Under the pieces are notes generated by a model. That model searched no databases. It saw only the letters and a program-made list of their open reading frames with translations, and was not told the origin of the DNA. DNA of 64,000 nt, taken from JAHEFT01 sp963700705 (GTDB taxonomy: Bacteria > Pseudomonadota > Gammaproteobacteria > Xanthomonadales > SZUA-36). A program made the translations under genes and the position numbers. Shown piece after piece: positions 31,678 to 42,319 of the stretch (its first letter is position 1; each line of letters starts with the position of its first letter). The DNA is taken from the NCBI GenBank assembly GCA_963700705.1, contig CAVOYQ010000009.1:62001-126000 (forward strand), given 5' to 3'.

Positions 31678-33629
31678 TTAATCTTCGTCCGGTCTGCCGT
31701 ATATTTTCCAATATTCCTGCCAGCCAATGTCCTTTGAGAGTTTCTCAAAGCGGGAATCTGCCCGAAAATCACGGGCTTCCTCAATGAAAACCACCTCCAG
31801 CTGCAGGTATTGGCGAGCCGAAAACTGGATCGCATCGAAGCTTTCATAGGCCTGGTCATTGGCGCCGATCACTACCCACAGGCCAAACTCGAGCCTGGGT
31901 AATCCGAAACGGCCTTCTGCCATCGCCTGCATCGCCTGTTCCCGTGCCCATTCGCGGTTTTCCTTGAGAAAAAGAGTGTCTGCGTTTTCAATCAGCCAGT
32001 CCGGTGAACCAGGAAGATCGCGGTGAAAGGCCGCCATAACAGCCTTGAATTCATCGTAGCGCTCCAGGCGTAGTAACAGGATCATGTAAGCCGGGTTGAT
32101 CGCATTCCTGAATCCGAGTTGGGCGCTGATGGCAAAATGCTCGGCGGCACGCACATTGTCGTTTTCCCACAGGTAAGCGGTGCCCAGGCGGTCATTGATA
32201 ACCGGTGAGATTTCATCGAGTTCCCTGGCTCGTTTCGCGGCTTCCAGGCTGTCGTGCCTGCGTCCGACATAGGACAAGTGCTGTGAGTACCATTGGTAGA
32301 TGTTTGGGCTGTCAGGAGATAACGCGAGCGCTTTACGAAAGCGTTCTTCGGCTTCAATCCACTGCCAGCGGTGGTATGCCATGAACCCATAAATCGCTTC
32401 GACTTCGCCCAGTTCGCGGGTATCTTTGAACACGTGACTCGCCAGGATTTCCTCCACCTCCCCAAAAATCTTTTCCATGGGTTCTGAAGAATAAAAAGGG
32501 AGAAGCACCATCGAGTTGGCCAATCCAATGTAAGCACGCGAAAATCCGGGGTCTATGGCCAATGCCTGACGATACAATTCAATGCTCTTGCGCAAGGGCT
32601 GTTCACCGCGCAATTTCCACAGGAAATTCCCGTTGATCAAATAAAGCTGGTAGGCCTCTATGTTGGGAGGGGCTTGCTCAAGCAAAGGGATTTGCAAACT
32701 GCCTTTTGCGAAGTGTCCGCGCAGTGCTTCAGCAACTGCTGTTGCCATACTTTCCTGCATGCTGAAAACGTTTGCGGTTTCACACTCGAAGCTGTCAGAC
32801 CAAATCAGGTACCCATCCGTCACACTGCTCAATAACGCGTTGATTCGCAAATGGTCCCCGGTCTGGCGTATCGTGCCCTCAAATACTGCGTCCACGTTGA
32901 GTAACCTGCCGATGGTTGGAATGTCATCGGTACGGTCTTTAAAACTGTAGGACGATCGCCGGGCCACGACTTTCAAGCCTCTGACCTTGCTCAGCGAGAC
33001 GGTCAATTCGTCGGTGAGCCCGTCGCTGAAATTATCACTGCTGTTGTTTTCAGTCAGATTTTCGAACGGCAGGACGGCAATCGAAGTGGCTGCGGTCGTT
33101 CCCGCTTTTTCCACCGCCAGAAAATCAAACCAGTCGGATATGTGCTCGAAAGCTGCAGGTGAAGAGGGATCTATTTCAACTGCCGGCCGTGTCCAGTAAA
33201 GGATTAACGCAACGATGGTCACAAGGGCCGCCAGTGCCACCGGCCATTTGCGCGGCTATCCTTTTCGGGATGGCGTCCACCGGTTCCTGCTCCGGTTCAG
33301 CGAGCGGCGTCACCGGCATCAGCAAGCGGTACCCGACCTTGGGCAAGGTCTGGATAAATGAGGGTGTCATCCGGTTATCGCCCGAGGCGCGTACGCAGCA
33401 CGGAAATCGCCCGGGAGAGGACTTCGTCCGTGACCGGCGTGCCGCCCCAGACTTCGTTGATCAACTCGTCGCGCTTGACCACCTGGTCCTGATGCCGCGC
33501 CAGGCAGACAAGTACATCCATCACCTTGGGTTCAAGGTGAGCCTGTTCGCCCTCTCCTTCCAGGAGTCCCTGGTCGGGGAACACGCTCCAGAGTCCCAGC
33601 TGAAATCCTTTCTGAAAATCTATCATCAC
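31678..33629 (-). CDS. CadC-like membrane regulator with TolB-N and TPR domains (two frameshifts)
   Basis: A one-component regulator: N-terminal winged helix (LEPKVMDVLVCLARHQDQVV, then ISVLRTRLGRDNR and TLPKVGYRLL), one membrane helix (VALAALVTIVALILYW), a TolB/FlgO-like domain (SIAVLPFENLTENNSSDNFS, later VFEGTIRQTGDHLRINALL) and TPR repeats to the end. Slips lie near 33375 and 33255. It starts with GTGATG at 33629/33626, which contains the stop of the upstream BNR-repeat gene, so the pair is coupled. It may sense a periplasmic signal and control the peptidase operon it belongs to. About 650 residues joined. Confidence 0.84.
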
Positions 33630-36600
33630 GCGTGGAGTATAGGTCCAATCGGGTTTTTAAGCTTTAGCGTAAACCCCGCCACTCGTTTCTCCGCCTGCTC
33701 GAGGCGTTTGCTGTAGTGGTCCAGCAACTCCTGCTGGGAAGTTGTAGGGGGCGCGTCCGAGTGCTCCAGGTCGATCGCCAGCGCGGTTAGCGCTTCGGCA
33801 ACTTTTTCCGGCGTGTCCACCACCGTGGTGGCCCTGGCCTCTTCGTTGGCCGCGTTGAATTCTTCATCCAGTGCGACCGCGCTGCCCAGGACTTCGGCGA
33901 CCTGCTGCTGGAAATCCAGCAGCGATGCCAGGTCCTGCGCAGATACATCAACCCTCGGATCCATTGACACATCGAGCTTTGTGGTCAGCGTCTGCCCGTC
34001 GGCAACCAGTTTCACGGTGTAGTTTCCCGGCAGCACAAATGCACCTTCCGGCAGTATCGGTGTCGGCTTGCCGGGCGCGGCGGCGATCGAATAAAACGAT
34101 TCCAGCGTCGGCGGTGGCGCATAGCGCAGGTTCCAGACAAACCGGTGGTGGCCGGGCCCGGCCGCAAGTTCCAGCGGCTTACCCAGCCAGGTCTCGGCAA
34201 AATAGACCCGCGCGTTGGCGGGAGGCTCTGCGGCTTCGCTGTCAAAGCTGCGCACCACGCTGCCGTCTTCCGCAAGGATTTCCAGCTTTACCGGCCCGCT
34301 GAATCCGGGCGGCAACAGGTAGTCCAGTATGGCCCCGGCCGGAGGGTTCTCGCCGGTCGGTTCCTCCGGCGGCAGTGGCGTGTCTTTGTTCTGGTTAAAA
34401 CGTAATCGGATGGCCGTTCCCGGTGCGACCAGCAGCGGCCGGTCCATGGAAGGGTTGACAGCCAGTTCGCGCAACGGGGCAATGTTGTCCAGCACCCACA
34501 GGGCGCGGCCCTGGGTCGCGATGACCAGGTCGTCCTCGTGCACCAGCAGATCATTCACGCCGGTGGTCGGAAGATCCAGCTGCAGGCTCTGCCACTGCGC
34601 ACCATCGTCGAAAGATACGAAGACGCCGCGGCTGGTCCCGGCATACAAAAGGCCTTTTTGCGCCGGGTCCTCGCGCACGACTTTCACGTAGGCTCCATCC
34701 GGCAGACCGTGACCGATTTCCCGCCAGCTGGCGCCGGCGTCATGGGTGACGTAAGCGATGGGCGTAAAGTCATCCAGGCGGTGCCGGTCGATGGCCAGGT
34801 AGGCGGTACCCGGGTCTGTTGCGGAGGCATCGATCATGCCGATTTTGCTCCAGTCCTCAAGTCCGGGCGGAGTCACATCCTTCCATTCTTCGCCGCCGTT
34901 CGTGGTCAGGAACACCCGGCCATTATTGGTCCCGACCCAGACCAGGCCGTCCCGCAGAGGCGAGGGAGCGAGCGCGAATACGGTGCCGTAACCGCAGGCC
35001 GTGGCCTGGTCAACAGGCGTGTCATCCGAGCATCCCGCGGCGCCATCTTCGGCGCCGCTCAGGTCCGGGCTGATGATTTGCCAGCTCTGGCCCCGATCGG
35101 TTGAGCGAAATATCATCTGCGCAGCCGTGTACATGGCATGCGGCGGGGCCGCGGAAATGGCCAGCGGGGTGATCCAGTCGTAGCGGTATTTGACTTCCCG
35201 GGGATTGGCCGCGTAGCTGGAGAACGGCCAGGGCGAAACGTTCTGCGCCTGCGCCGTGCGGGCGTCCCACTTGGAAATACGGCCGCCCAGGCCGGCGCCG
35301 TAGACGATGTTGGCGTCCAGCGGGTCGGGTATGTCGCCGTCGCGTTCATCACCGCCCACCGGGTTCCAGTCGCGGAAGCTGATGCGGCCGTAATCACTGC
35401 GGCTGGCGATGGAAACCGTGCCGCTGTCCTGCTGGCCGCTGTAGATGCGATAGGGGAAGCCGTTGTCGACGGCTACCCGGTAGAACTGCCCGGTCGGCTG
35501 GTTGTACCAGCTGCTCCAGCTGACCCCGCCGTTGAAGGTCACCACGGCACCCTGGTCGGCGCCGGTAATCATGCGGCTGGTGTCACGCGGGTCGATCCAC
35601 AGCGCGTGGTAATCGTCGCCGCCGGGCGAGCTGCGCACGATGTTGAAAGTTGCGCCGCCATCGGTGGATTTGCGCAGCGGCTGCCCGCCGGCCCAGACCG
35701 TGTCGGCGTCCTGCGGGTCGGCGGTCAGCCAGCCCATGTAGTTGCCGGCCAGGCTGGCGTCGTCATTGACCTGTTCCCAATGGTTGCCGCCGTCGTCCGA
35801 ACGGTACACGCCGGCGCCTTCGACCGCTTCCACGGAAGCCCACAGGCGCTGCGCCTGGTGGCCCGGGGCCACCGCGAGTTCGATCCGGCCCATGCCGCCT
35901 TCGGGCAAGCCGGAGCCGCCCACGGCCAGCCAGCTGCGGCCGCCGTCGATGGAACGGTAAATGCCGCTGTTGCTGCCGACGGTGGGCTGAAAGTAGTCCA
36001 GCCAGGGATAGCGGCGAATCTGCCACAGGGAAGCGTAAAGAATTGCGGGCGTGTCTTCACTGTAGGCCAGGTCGGCGGCGCCGGTGCTGTCGTCCACGTA
36101 CAACACCCGGGTCCAGGTTTTTCCGCCGTCTTCGGTCCGGAACAGTCCGCGTTCCTCGTTGGGTCCGAACACATGGCCCAGTGCGGCAACCACGACGATG
36201 TTTTCGTATTGCCGGGTCAACCCACAGGTCGCCGATATGGCGGGTCTTCTCCAGGCCCATGTGTTGCCAGGTATCGCCTCCATCAGTCGAGCGGTAAACA
36301 CCGTCGCCATCGGACACGTCCCAGCGCTGCTGGATCTGGCCGGTGCCGACCCAGATCACTTCCGGGTTGGATGGCGCCAGCGACAGCGCGCCGATCGAGG
36401 CGCTGCCCTGCTGGTCGAACAAGGACCGCCAGGTCGAGCCGGCATCATCGGTTTTCCAGACGCCGCCGTCGGCAGAGCCAAAATAAAAGGTGGTCACCTT
36501 GTCCGGATGTCCGGTCACGGCGGTCGCCCAGCCGCCACGGAACGGGCCCACCAGGCGCCAGTGCAGGTCGGAATAGCCGGCTTCGGGCACGGCCGCAATG

Positions 36601-36680
36601 GCGCTCGCGGTGAACAGCAGAAAGAGCACGGCAAGGCCCGCGCAAATTGATGGACGTCCCACTGGCACACTTACGCTCAT
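33626..36680 (-). CDS. BNR/sortilin-type beta-propeller exported protein (one frameshift)
   Basis: About 1,018 residues, with a signal peptide and two stacked propellers built of BNR/Asp-box repeats: SADGGVWKTDDAGSTW, GVYRSTDGGDTW, GLFRTEDGGKTW, GIYRSIDGGRSW, GVYRSDDGGNHW, PLRKSTDGGATF and others. A slip near 36220 separates the first 150 residues from the rest. The C-terminal 250 residues include a FlgD-like beta-sandwich (PPGFSGPVKLEILAEDGSVV) and a helical tail. Such proteins are named glycosyl hydrolase or VPS10-like in databases, but catalytic activity is unproven. Its start overlaps the M28 peptidase stop by four bases. It may bind peptides for its peptidase partner. Confidence 0.84.
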
Positions 36681-38395
36681 TGCTGATCTCCATTCAGTTG
36701 GGCATCCCGTGCCGCGCGGAATTCCGTGCCTTCCTTCCAGTTGGGCCAGTCGTCGCCGTTGGCGATGTCCAGTCCGGTTTTGAAATACATTTCCATGTCT
36801 TCCAGCGCGCCGCTGACGTCCCAGCTGAGGTCGTATTCATCGGTCACGCGGTGGTAGTCGTTTTCGATGTATTCCGCTCTTTTCTGCATACCGTAGGCGA
36901 CGCCCTTTTCCCGATCGTCGTAGCCACCCCAGGGGTACAGCATCGGCACGCCTTCCTTGGCCAGTTCGAAATGGTCGGAGCGGAAATAGTAGCCTTTCTC
37001 AGCCTCGCGATCCCCGGCCAACACCCGTTCCTGCGCCGCCGCTGCGGCGGCCAGGTAGTCGTCCAGGTCGCTCATGCCGATCCCGATGACCGTGATGTCG
37101 CGGGTGGAACCGAAATTGTTCATGCCGTCCATGTTCAGTCCACCGACGGTATCGGCCAGCGGGAAGAGCGGGTGGGCAGCATAGTAAAGCGATCCGAGCA
37201 AGCCCTGTTCTTCGGCGGTCACCGAGAGGAACAGCACGCTGCGGCGCGGCGCCTGGGGCAGGGCGGAATAAGCCCTGGCGATTTCCAGCAACGCCGCTGT
37301 GCCGCTGGCGTTGTCCATGGCGCCGTTGTAAATATTATCGCCTTCCAGCTTCGGGTCGGTGCCGAAATGATCCCAGTGCGCCATGTAAATGAAGATTTCA
37401 TCAGGGGCTTCGCTGCCGCGCAGGATGGCTGCAACGTTCCGGGAGTCGATGGTCTTGACCGTGTTGACCAGTTTCGCCGAGGCCTTGATGCCCATGGGCA
37501 CCGCCTTGAATCCCGGCTTCTGCGCCTGTTCGTACATTTCCCGCAGATTCAGCCCGGCCCTGGCGAACAGGGTCTCCGCGCCTTCCTGGGTGATCCACCC
37601 CTCCAATGACGAAAGTCCTTCACCCCGGTCCGGCAGCACCATGTTGAACTTGGGGCCGGTCCAGCTGTTGGTGACGGTAGGCCAGCCATAGGCGGCCGGC
37701 AACCGGTCGTGCACAATGATCGCGCCGGCTGCGCCCTGGCTGGCGGCTTCGTCGAACTTGTAGTCCCAGCGGCCGTAGTAGGTCATCGCGTTGCCGTTGA
37801 ACAATTCAGGGTCCTGGGTGGCATAGCCCGGGTCATTGACCAGGATGACCACGGTTTTCCCGGTGACGTCGATACCGGCGTAATCATTCCAGCCACGTTC
37901 CGGCGCGTTGATGCCGTAGCCGACAAACACCAGTTCGGAGTCCTCGATCGAGGTTTCCGGCACCTGTTGCCGGGTCCACACGACCTGGTCGGAGGGGTAG
38001 GCCAGCACCAGGTCTTCGCCTTCGCCGCCGCTGATGACCAGCGGTGGCGAATTGATCACTTCATTCACATTCAGCGGCACATCCTGGACATAACTGTCGC
38101 CGTTGGCCGGCGCCAGTCCCATGTCTTCGAAATTCCGGACCAGGTAATCGACGGTTAACTGTTCACCGGGTGACCCCGGCGCCCGGCCGCCGAATTCGTC
38201 CGACGCCAGGATTTCGACATGCCTGCGGTAGGACGCTTCGGTGATGGCCTCGACGCCCAGCTCAACCGGATCGGAAGCGGGTGTATTCCCGGCGGGTGGG
38301 GTGGTGGTTGCAGCGCTGGCGCGCTCAGCCGACTCATCGTTTCCGCAGGAAGTCAGCAAAAACGCAAAAATAACCACGGCAAGGCCTTTTTTCAT
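36677..38395 (-). CDS. M28-family zinc aminopeptidase lipoprotein
   Basis: An intact 572-residue exopeptidase. The ATG at 38395 gives a lipobox signal (VVIFAFLLTSC) and is preferred over the open frame upstream. A PA domain lies near residues 150-290 (VFVGYGINAPERGWNDYAGI). The zinc site is complete: AHWDHFGTD, GAMDNASGTAALLEIAR, SVTAEEQGLLGS (catalytic Glu pair), LNMDGMN and a late YFRSDHFELAKEG. It should release N-terminal residues from peptides in the periplasm. It is first in a three-gene coupled operon with the BNR-repeat protein and a CadC-like regulator. Confidence 0.93.
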   Translation of the reverse strand: MKKGLAVVIFAFLLTSCGNDESAERASAATTTPPAGNTPASDPVELGVEAITEASYRRHVEILASDEFGGRAPGSPGEQLTVDYLVRNFEDMGLAPANGDSYVQDVPLNVNEVINSPPLVISGGEGEDLVLAYPSDQVVWTRQQVPETSIEDSELVFVGYGINAPERGWNDYAGIDVTGKTVVILVNDPGYATQDPELFNGNAMTYYGRWDYKFDEAASQGAAGAIIVHDRLPAAYGWPTVTNSWTGPKFNMVLPDRGEGLSSLEGWITQEGAETLFARAGLNLREMYEQAQKPGFKAVPMGIKASAKLVNTVKTIDSRNVAAILRGSEAPDEIFIYMAHWDHFGTDPKLEGDNIYNGAMDNASGTAALLEIARAYSALPQAPRRSVLFLSVTAEEQGLLGSLYYAAHPLFPLADTVGGLNMDGMNNFGSTRDITVIGIGMSDLDDYLAAAAAAQERVLAGDREAEKGYYFRSDHFELAKEGVPMLYPWGGYDDREKGVAYGMQKRAEYIENDYHRVTDEYDLSWDVSGALEDMEMYFKTGLDIANGDDWPNWKEGTEFRAARDAQLNGDQQ

Positions 38396-38489
38396 GATGT
38401 TTCCTTTGATGTACTTTGGATGGTATCGCCCGGCGTCCAGTATAATGTGAACCGGTGCCCTGCAGGGCATTGCCAGGATAATTAGCCAG

Positions 38490-38972
38490 ATGCTCCCAAA
38501 CAATGATATTTTGCGCCGGATTCGCTACGTCTTTGACTTCGACGACTCCAAAATGATCGGAATCTTCGGCCTGGGGGGGCAAACCGTGACCCGGGCGGAG
38601 ATCAGCGACTGGCTGAAAAAAGAAGATAACCCCGATTATAAAGCCTGCCCGGATCCGGTATTCGCCGCGTTCCTGAACGGCCTGATCATCGAAAAGCGCG
38701 GCCCGAAAGAAGGATCGCAGCCGCCCGCGGAAGAACGCCTGAACAACAATATCGTTTTCCGGAAACTGAAGATTGCGCTGGACCTGCAGGCGGACCAGGT
38801 CCTGGAGATCATCAACCGGGCCGGACTCCAGCTGAGCAAACACGAACTGAGCGCCTTTTTCCGCAAACCCGGCCACAAGCACTACCGGGAATGCAAGGAC
38901 CAGGCGCTGCGCAGCTTCCTGAAGGGTCTGCAGAGCAAGCCGGGGGAACCGGCCAGGAGCGGGAAAGAATAA
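38490..38972 (+). CDS. DUF1456-family protein
   Basis: A 160-residue soluble protein with two copies of the DUF1456 unit: NNDILRRIRYVFDFDDSKMI at residue 4 and NNNIVFRKLKIALDLQADQV near residue 87. Each unit ends with a short charged helix (DWLKKEDNPDYKACPD; AFFRKPGHKHYRECKD). The E. coli relative is YehS, whose function is unknown. It starts 94 bases from the divergent M28 gene and stops two bases before the first ATP-grasp gene, so it heads that operon. Whether it has a role in the operon is unclear. Confidence 0.88.
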   Translation: MLPNNDILRRIRYVFDFDDSKMIGIFGLGGQTVTRAEISDWLKKEDNPDYKACPDPVFAAFLNGLIIEKRGPKEGSQPPAEERLNNNIVFRKLKIALDLQADQVLEIINRAGLQLSKHELSAFFRKPGHKHYRECKDQALRSFLKGLQSKPGEPARSGKE

Positions 38973-38974
38973 TC

Positions 38975-40204
38975 ATGCACGTCATTTTCGTCGCGCCATT
39001 TTTCATGGAAACCACGCTGCGTTTCGTTGCCGGAACGGCCAGCCTGCCCGGCGTGCAGCTGAGCCTGGTCAGCCAGGATCCGGCGGAAAAACTGCCCCCG
39101 GGTTTACGCTCCGCGCTGTCTGCTCACTGGCGGGTCGACAACGCCCTGGATCCGGAGCAATTGGTGGTGGCGGCGCGGGCGCTGGCCGGCAAGCTGGGTC
39201 CGCCGGAGCGCTTGCTCGGCGCACTGGAGCAGTTGCAGGTGCCGTTGGCCAAAGCCCGTGAAGCCCTGGGTGTGCAAGGACTCGATGTCGAGTCTGCGAG
39301 GAACTTCAGGGACAAGGCCCGGATGAAAGACGTGTTGCGGACCGCCGGCCTGCCGTGCGCCCGTCACGTGCTGGCCGAGGATGCGGACCAGGCGCGCGCA
39401 TTCGCAGCGGTCGCGGGTTTTCCGCTGGTGGCCAAGCCTCCGGCCGGTGCGGGCGGGAAGGGCACCTTCCGGCTCGATTCGGAACAGGACCTGTCGAGCC
39501 TGCTGCAACAGTACCCGCCCACCGCCGGCCAGCCGACCCTGGTCGAAGAATTCGTTTCCGGCACGGAACACTCTTTCGACAGCGTGGTCATCAACGGCAA
39601 ACCGGCCTGGTATTCGATATCCCGCTACATGCCGGCGCCGTTGCAGGTGCTGGAAAACCCCTGGATCCAGTGGTGCGTATTTCTGCCCCGCGATGTGAGC
39701 GGCGCGGAGTACCACCCGATCCGGGAAGCCGGATTCAAAGCCGTTGAGGCGCTTGGGCTGAAAACCGGATTGAGCCACATGGAATGGTTCCAGCTGCGCG
39801 ATAATCGCATCGCCATCTCGGAAGTGGGTGCACGGCCTCCGGGCGCCCAGTTCACCAGCTTGATGTCCTGGGCGCACGACCTGGATTTTTACCGGGCCTG
39901 GCCGCGCTTGATGGTGTTTGACGAATTTGATCCTCCGCCCAGGAAGCACGCCGTCGGCGCGGCCTATTTCCGCGGGCAACGGAGCCAGTCGGGCGGTGCG
40001 CGGGTGCGCGCCATCCATGGCCTGGAAGAAGCACAACGCCGGTTTGGCCACCTGGTGGTTGAATCCCGGCTGCCCACTGCCGGGCAGTTTGCCTCCGACA
40101 GCTACGAAGGTGAAGGCTACGTGATCATCCGCGACCCGGATTCGCAGGTGGTTGAAGACGCTTTGAAACAGATCGTCAGCCTGGTTCGCGTGGAGCTGGA
40201 CTGA
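38975..40204 (+). CDS. ATP-grasp ligase 1 (carnosine-synthase-like amidoligase group)
   Basis: A 409-residue predicted carboxylate-amine or carboxylate-thiol ligase. ATP-grasp steps: RDKARMKDVLRTAGLPCARH (lid helix), FPLVAKPPAGAGGKGTFR (ATP-binding Lys and Gly loop), TLVEEFVSGTEHSFDSVV, and the metal-binding SEVGARPPGAQF. A C-terminal domain of 110 residues ends GEGYVIIRDPDSQVVEDAL. The whole layout repeats in the ligases at 48894-50114 and 51701-52921. It begins two bases after the DUF1456 gene and ends four bases before the S51-like gene. The substrates are unknown. Confidence 0.88.
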   Translation: MHVIFVAPFFMETTLRFVAGTASLPGVQLSLVSQDPAEKLPPGLRSALSAHWRVDNALDPEQLVVAARALAGKLGPPERLLGALEQLQVPLAKAREALGVQGLDVESARNFRDKARMKDVLRTAGLPCARHVLAEDADQARAFAAVAGFPLVAKPPAGAGGKGTFRLDSEQDLSSLLQQYPPTAGQPTLVEEFVSGTEHSFDSVVINGKPAWYSISRYMPAPLQVLENPWIQWCVFLPRDVSGAEYHPIREAGFKAVEALGLKTGLSHMEWFQLRDNRIAISEVGARPPGAQFTSLMSWAHDLDFYRAWPRLMVFDEFDPPPRKHAVGAAYFRGQRSQSGGARVRAIHGLEEAQRRFGHLVVESRLPTAGQFASDSYEGEGYVIIRDPDSQVVEDALKQIVSLVRVELD

Positions 40205-40208
40205 GCTG

Positions 40209-41139
40209 ATGGCAACCCAGATTCTGCTGGGCCCGCAAAGCCCCCTCCCCAACCTCAGGCAGGCCGTGGATTCGCTGGATTTCGACGGCCCCATCGTGGT
40301 GATCACGGCAGGATGGCAGGACTCCGAGGGAGAAATCGACGAACTGCGCGAAGACATCGGTCGCCCGGTCGAGGATCTGATGCTGTATCAGCGGACGGAG
40401 GAAGTGTTTGCCGCCGAGCCTGAACTGGGTGAGTCGCAACGGGAGCGGCAGGACAAGTTGCGCGAGTTGCAAAGGCTTTACCGGATGCGCCTGTCACCCA
40501 CCCTCGCAGCCGCCCGCCGGCTGATGCATGACGGAAGGTGATCCGGATCTGCTGCTGCTTGAACAACGCGCGGCCATAGCGCAGCTGCGTGCGCTGGACC
40601 GGCACCATCTTCGCCACATCATGGTATTGCACCGGGATTTCGACCGGCGCAGGGCTTCCTTGCAGATTCCAAAGGCGATCGCCCAGCGTGAAGCGGTCCA
40701 TCGCCTGGTTGAAAAGGCCGGGCTGGTGCTGATTGCCGGCGGGCACGTAGCCGTGCTGTTGAACCGTATCCGCCTGTTCCGGCTGGGCGAACTGCTCACG
40801 CAAAAGCCGGTGATCGCCTGGTCAGCCGGCGCGATGGCGATGAGTGACCGGATCGTCCTGTTTCATCAGAAAGCGCCGCAGGGCAAGAGCGATGCGGAAG
40901 TTCTCGACGTCGGCCTCGGTATTGTCCGTCAGCGCGTGCTGCTGCCGAACGCCAGGACCCGGCTGGATTTTGGCAATCGCACCCGGCTGGCTCTGTTCAG
41001 CCGGAGATTTGCGCCGGCACACTGCTGCACCCTGGATAACGGCTCGATGATCACGCTGGAAGACAACCAGGTTCTCCAGGCCAGCCGGACGTCGGTGCTG
41101 ACCGGAACCGGGCGAAAAAAGGCCCTGGAACAGCGATGA
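40209..41139 (+). CDS. S51/cyanophycinase-like type 1 GAT-fold serine hydrolase (one frameshift)
   Basis: About 310 residues once joined. The first part (GPIVVITAGWQDSEGEIDEL) is a class I glutamine-amidotransferase-like Rossmann start. The frame slips near 40540, and the second part carries the nucleophile elbow PVIAWSAGAMAMSDRIVLFH, typical of peptidase E and cyanophycinase (Ser in WSAGA). The His/Glu partners are not certain. Such enzymes hydrolyse aspartyl or isoaspartyl bonds. Alternatively there are two overlapping genes, the second starting at 40528, but the first half alone lacks a nucleophile. The stop overlaps the next ATG (ATGA at 41136). No cyanophycin synthetase is in the window. 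Confidence 0.76.
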
Positions 41140-42272
41140 ACCTGCGGATCGAAAACCTGTTTCGCAAAGGGGTCCCCGATACCGGGGCTGTCGATGATTT
41201 TTTCCGCAAAAACCGCTTTCCCCTGGTCGAGCCGGGCCAGGTGACGTTCGTCTACCGCGGCCAGGCCGACGAGGTGCATCTGCGCCGGTGGATTTCAGGT
41301 TTCAACACCTCGCTGCCGATGCAGAAGCTGGAAGGGGTCGACCTGTGGGCTTTGGCCATGGAACTGCCCGGCGGATCCCGTTTTGAATACAAATTCGAAG
41401 TGGTTCGCGGTAGCGATCGCAGCCTGGTCCTGGACCCGCTCAACGAGGTGCAGGCACAGGACCCTTTTGGCGCCAACTCGGTGTGCCAGGGCTTTGGCTA
41501 CAAGCGGCCGGACTGGACACTGCATGACCCCGAGGCCCGCAGCGGCACATTGAGCGGACTGCAGATCGACAGCCAGGCCTTCGAAGGGCGGCGCGATGTC
41601 CATGTTTACCTGCCCGCCCGGTTCCGGAAAAGCCGCCGCTACCCCTTGCTGGTCGTGCACGACGGGCCCGATTACCTGCGCTATGCCGATCTGAAGACGG
41701 TGCTGGACAACCTGATCCATCGCCTCGAAATTCCGGCGATGATCGTCGCGTTGACGCAATCACCCGACCGGCTGGTCGAATACACCGGTGACCCGCGCCA
41801 CGCCAGGTTCATCGGCGAAGAACTTGTGCCCGAGTTGGCCGGAAAATTCCCACTGGTGAACGACAGGAGCGCCAGGGGTCTGATGGGCGCCAGCCTGGGC
41901 GGTGTCGCCACATTGCACGCCGCCAGCCAGTATCCCGATCTGTTTGGCCAATTGCTGCTGCAATCCGGGTCTTTTGCATTCAGCGATCTCGGCCATCACC
42001 AGAAAGGCCCGGTCTTCGACCCGGTGGTTCGCTTTGTCAACGAATACCGCAAGAATCCGTTCGCGCTGGCCGAAAAAATCTACCTGAGTTGCGGTATTTA
42101 CGAGTCGCTGATTTATGAGAACCGCTCCCTGGTGCCGTTGCTGCAAAACCAGGGCATGCAGGTCAACTTCGAGGAAGCCCGCGATGCCCATAACTGGGAA
42201 AATTGGCGCGACCGCCTGCGCAACGGCCTGACGTGGCTGTTTCCCGGCCCGTTGTGGATGGTGTACGAATGA
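41136..42272 (+). CDS. Enterochelin-esterase-like alpha/beta hydrolase with E-set/CBM48-like N-terminus
   Basis: A 378-residue esterase (PF00756 type). The N-terminal 120 residues form a beta-sandwich like CBM48/E-set domains (QVTFVYRGQADEVHLRRW, then SRFEYKFEVVRGSDRSLVLD). The catalytic domain begins RRDVHVYLPARFRKSRRYPL, has nucleophile GLMGASLGGVATLH and a His in ARDAHNWENWRDRL. Fes-type enzymes cut ester bonds in peptidic siderophores; CBM48 domains occur in glycogen enzymes, so an acylated glucan is an alternative substrate. Coupled to the S51-like gene by ATGA overlap and followed by an ATP-grasp gene after 47 bases. Confidence 0.86.
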   Translation: MNLRIENLFRKGVPDTGAVDDFFRKNRFPLVEPGQVTFVYRGQADEVHLRRWISGFNTSLPMQKLEGVDLWALAMELPGGSRFEYKFEVVRGSDRSLVLDPLNEVQAQDPFGANSVCQGFGYKRPDWTLHDPEARSGTLSGLQIDSQAFEGRRDVHVYLPARFRKSRRYPLLVVHDGPDYLRYADLKTVLDNLIHRLEIPAMIVALTQSPDRLVEYTGDPRHARFIGEELVPELAGKFPLVNDRSARGLMGASLGGVATLHAASQYPDLFGQLLLQSGSFAFSDLGHHQKGPVFDPVVRFVNEYRKNPFALAEKIYLSCGIYESLIYENRSLVPLLQNQGMQVNFEEARDAHNWENWRDRLRNGLTWLFPGPLWMVYE

Positions 42273-42319
42273 AGGGGAAGATCGTATGATGATTAACCCG
42301 CAAATTTAAGGACAGTTCA

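Noticed and set aside
35138..36613. Open plus-strand frame of 491 codons
   Set aside because: It mirrors the BNR-repeat gene, whose repeats are clear on the minus strand; low-complexity Val/Gly/Ala composition.
39104..40357. Open minus-strand frame of 417 codons, and similar ones at 42347-43486, 51230-52345 and 53529-54479
   Set aside because: All are shadows of the ATP-grasp genes on the plus strand.
40209..41139. True cyanophycin metabolism
   Set aside because: No cyanophycin synthetase motifs are found, and the ATP-grasp proteins are of other kinds.
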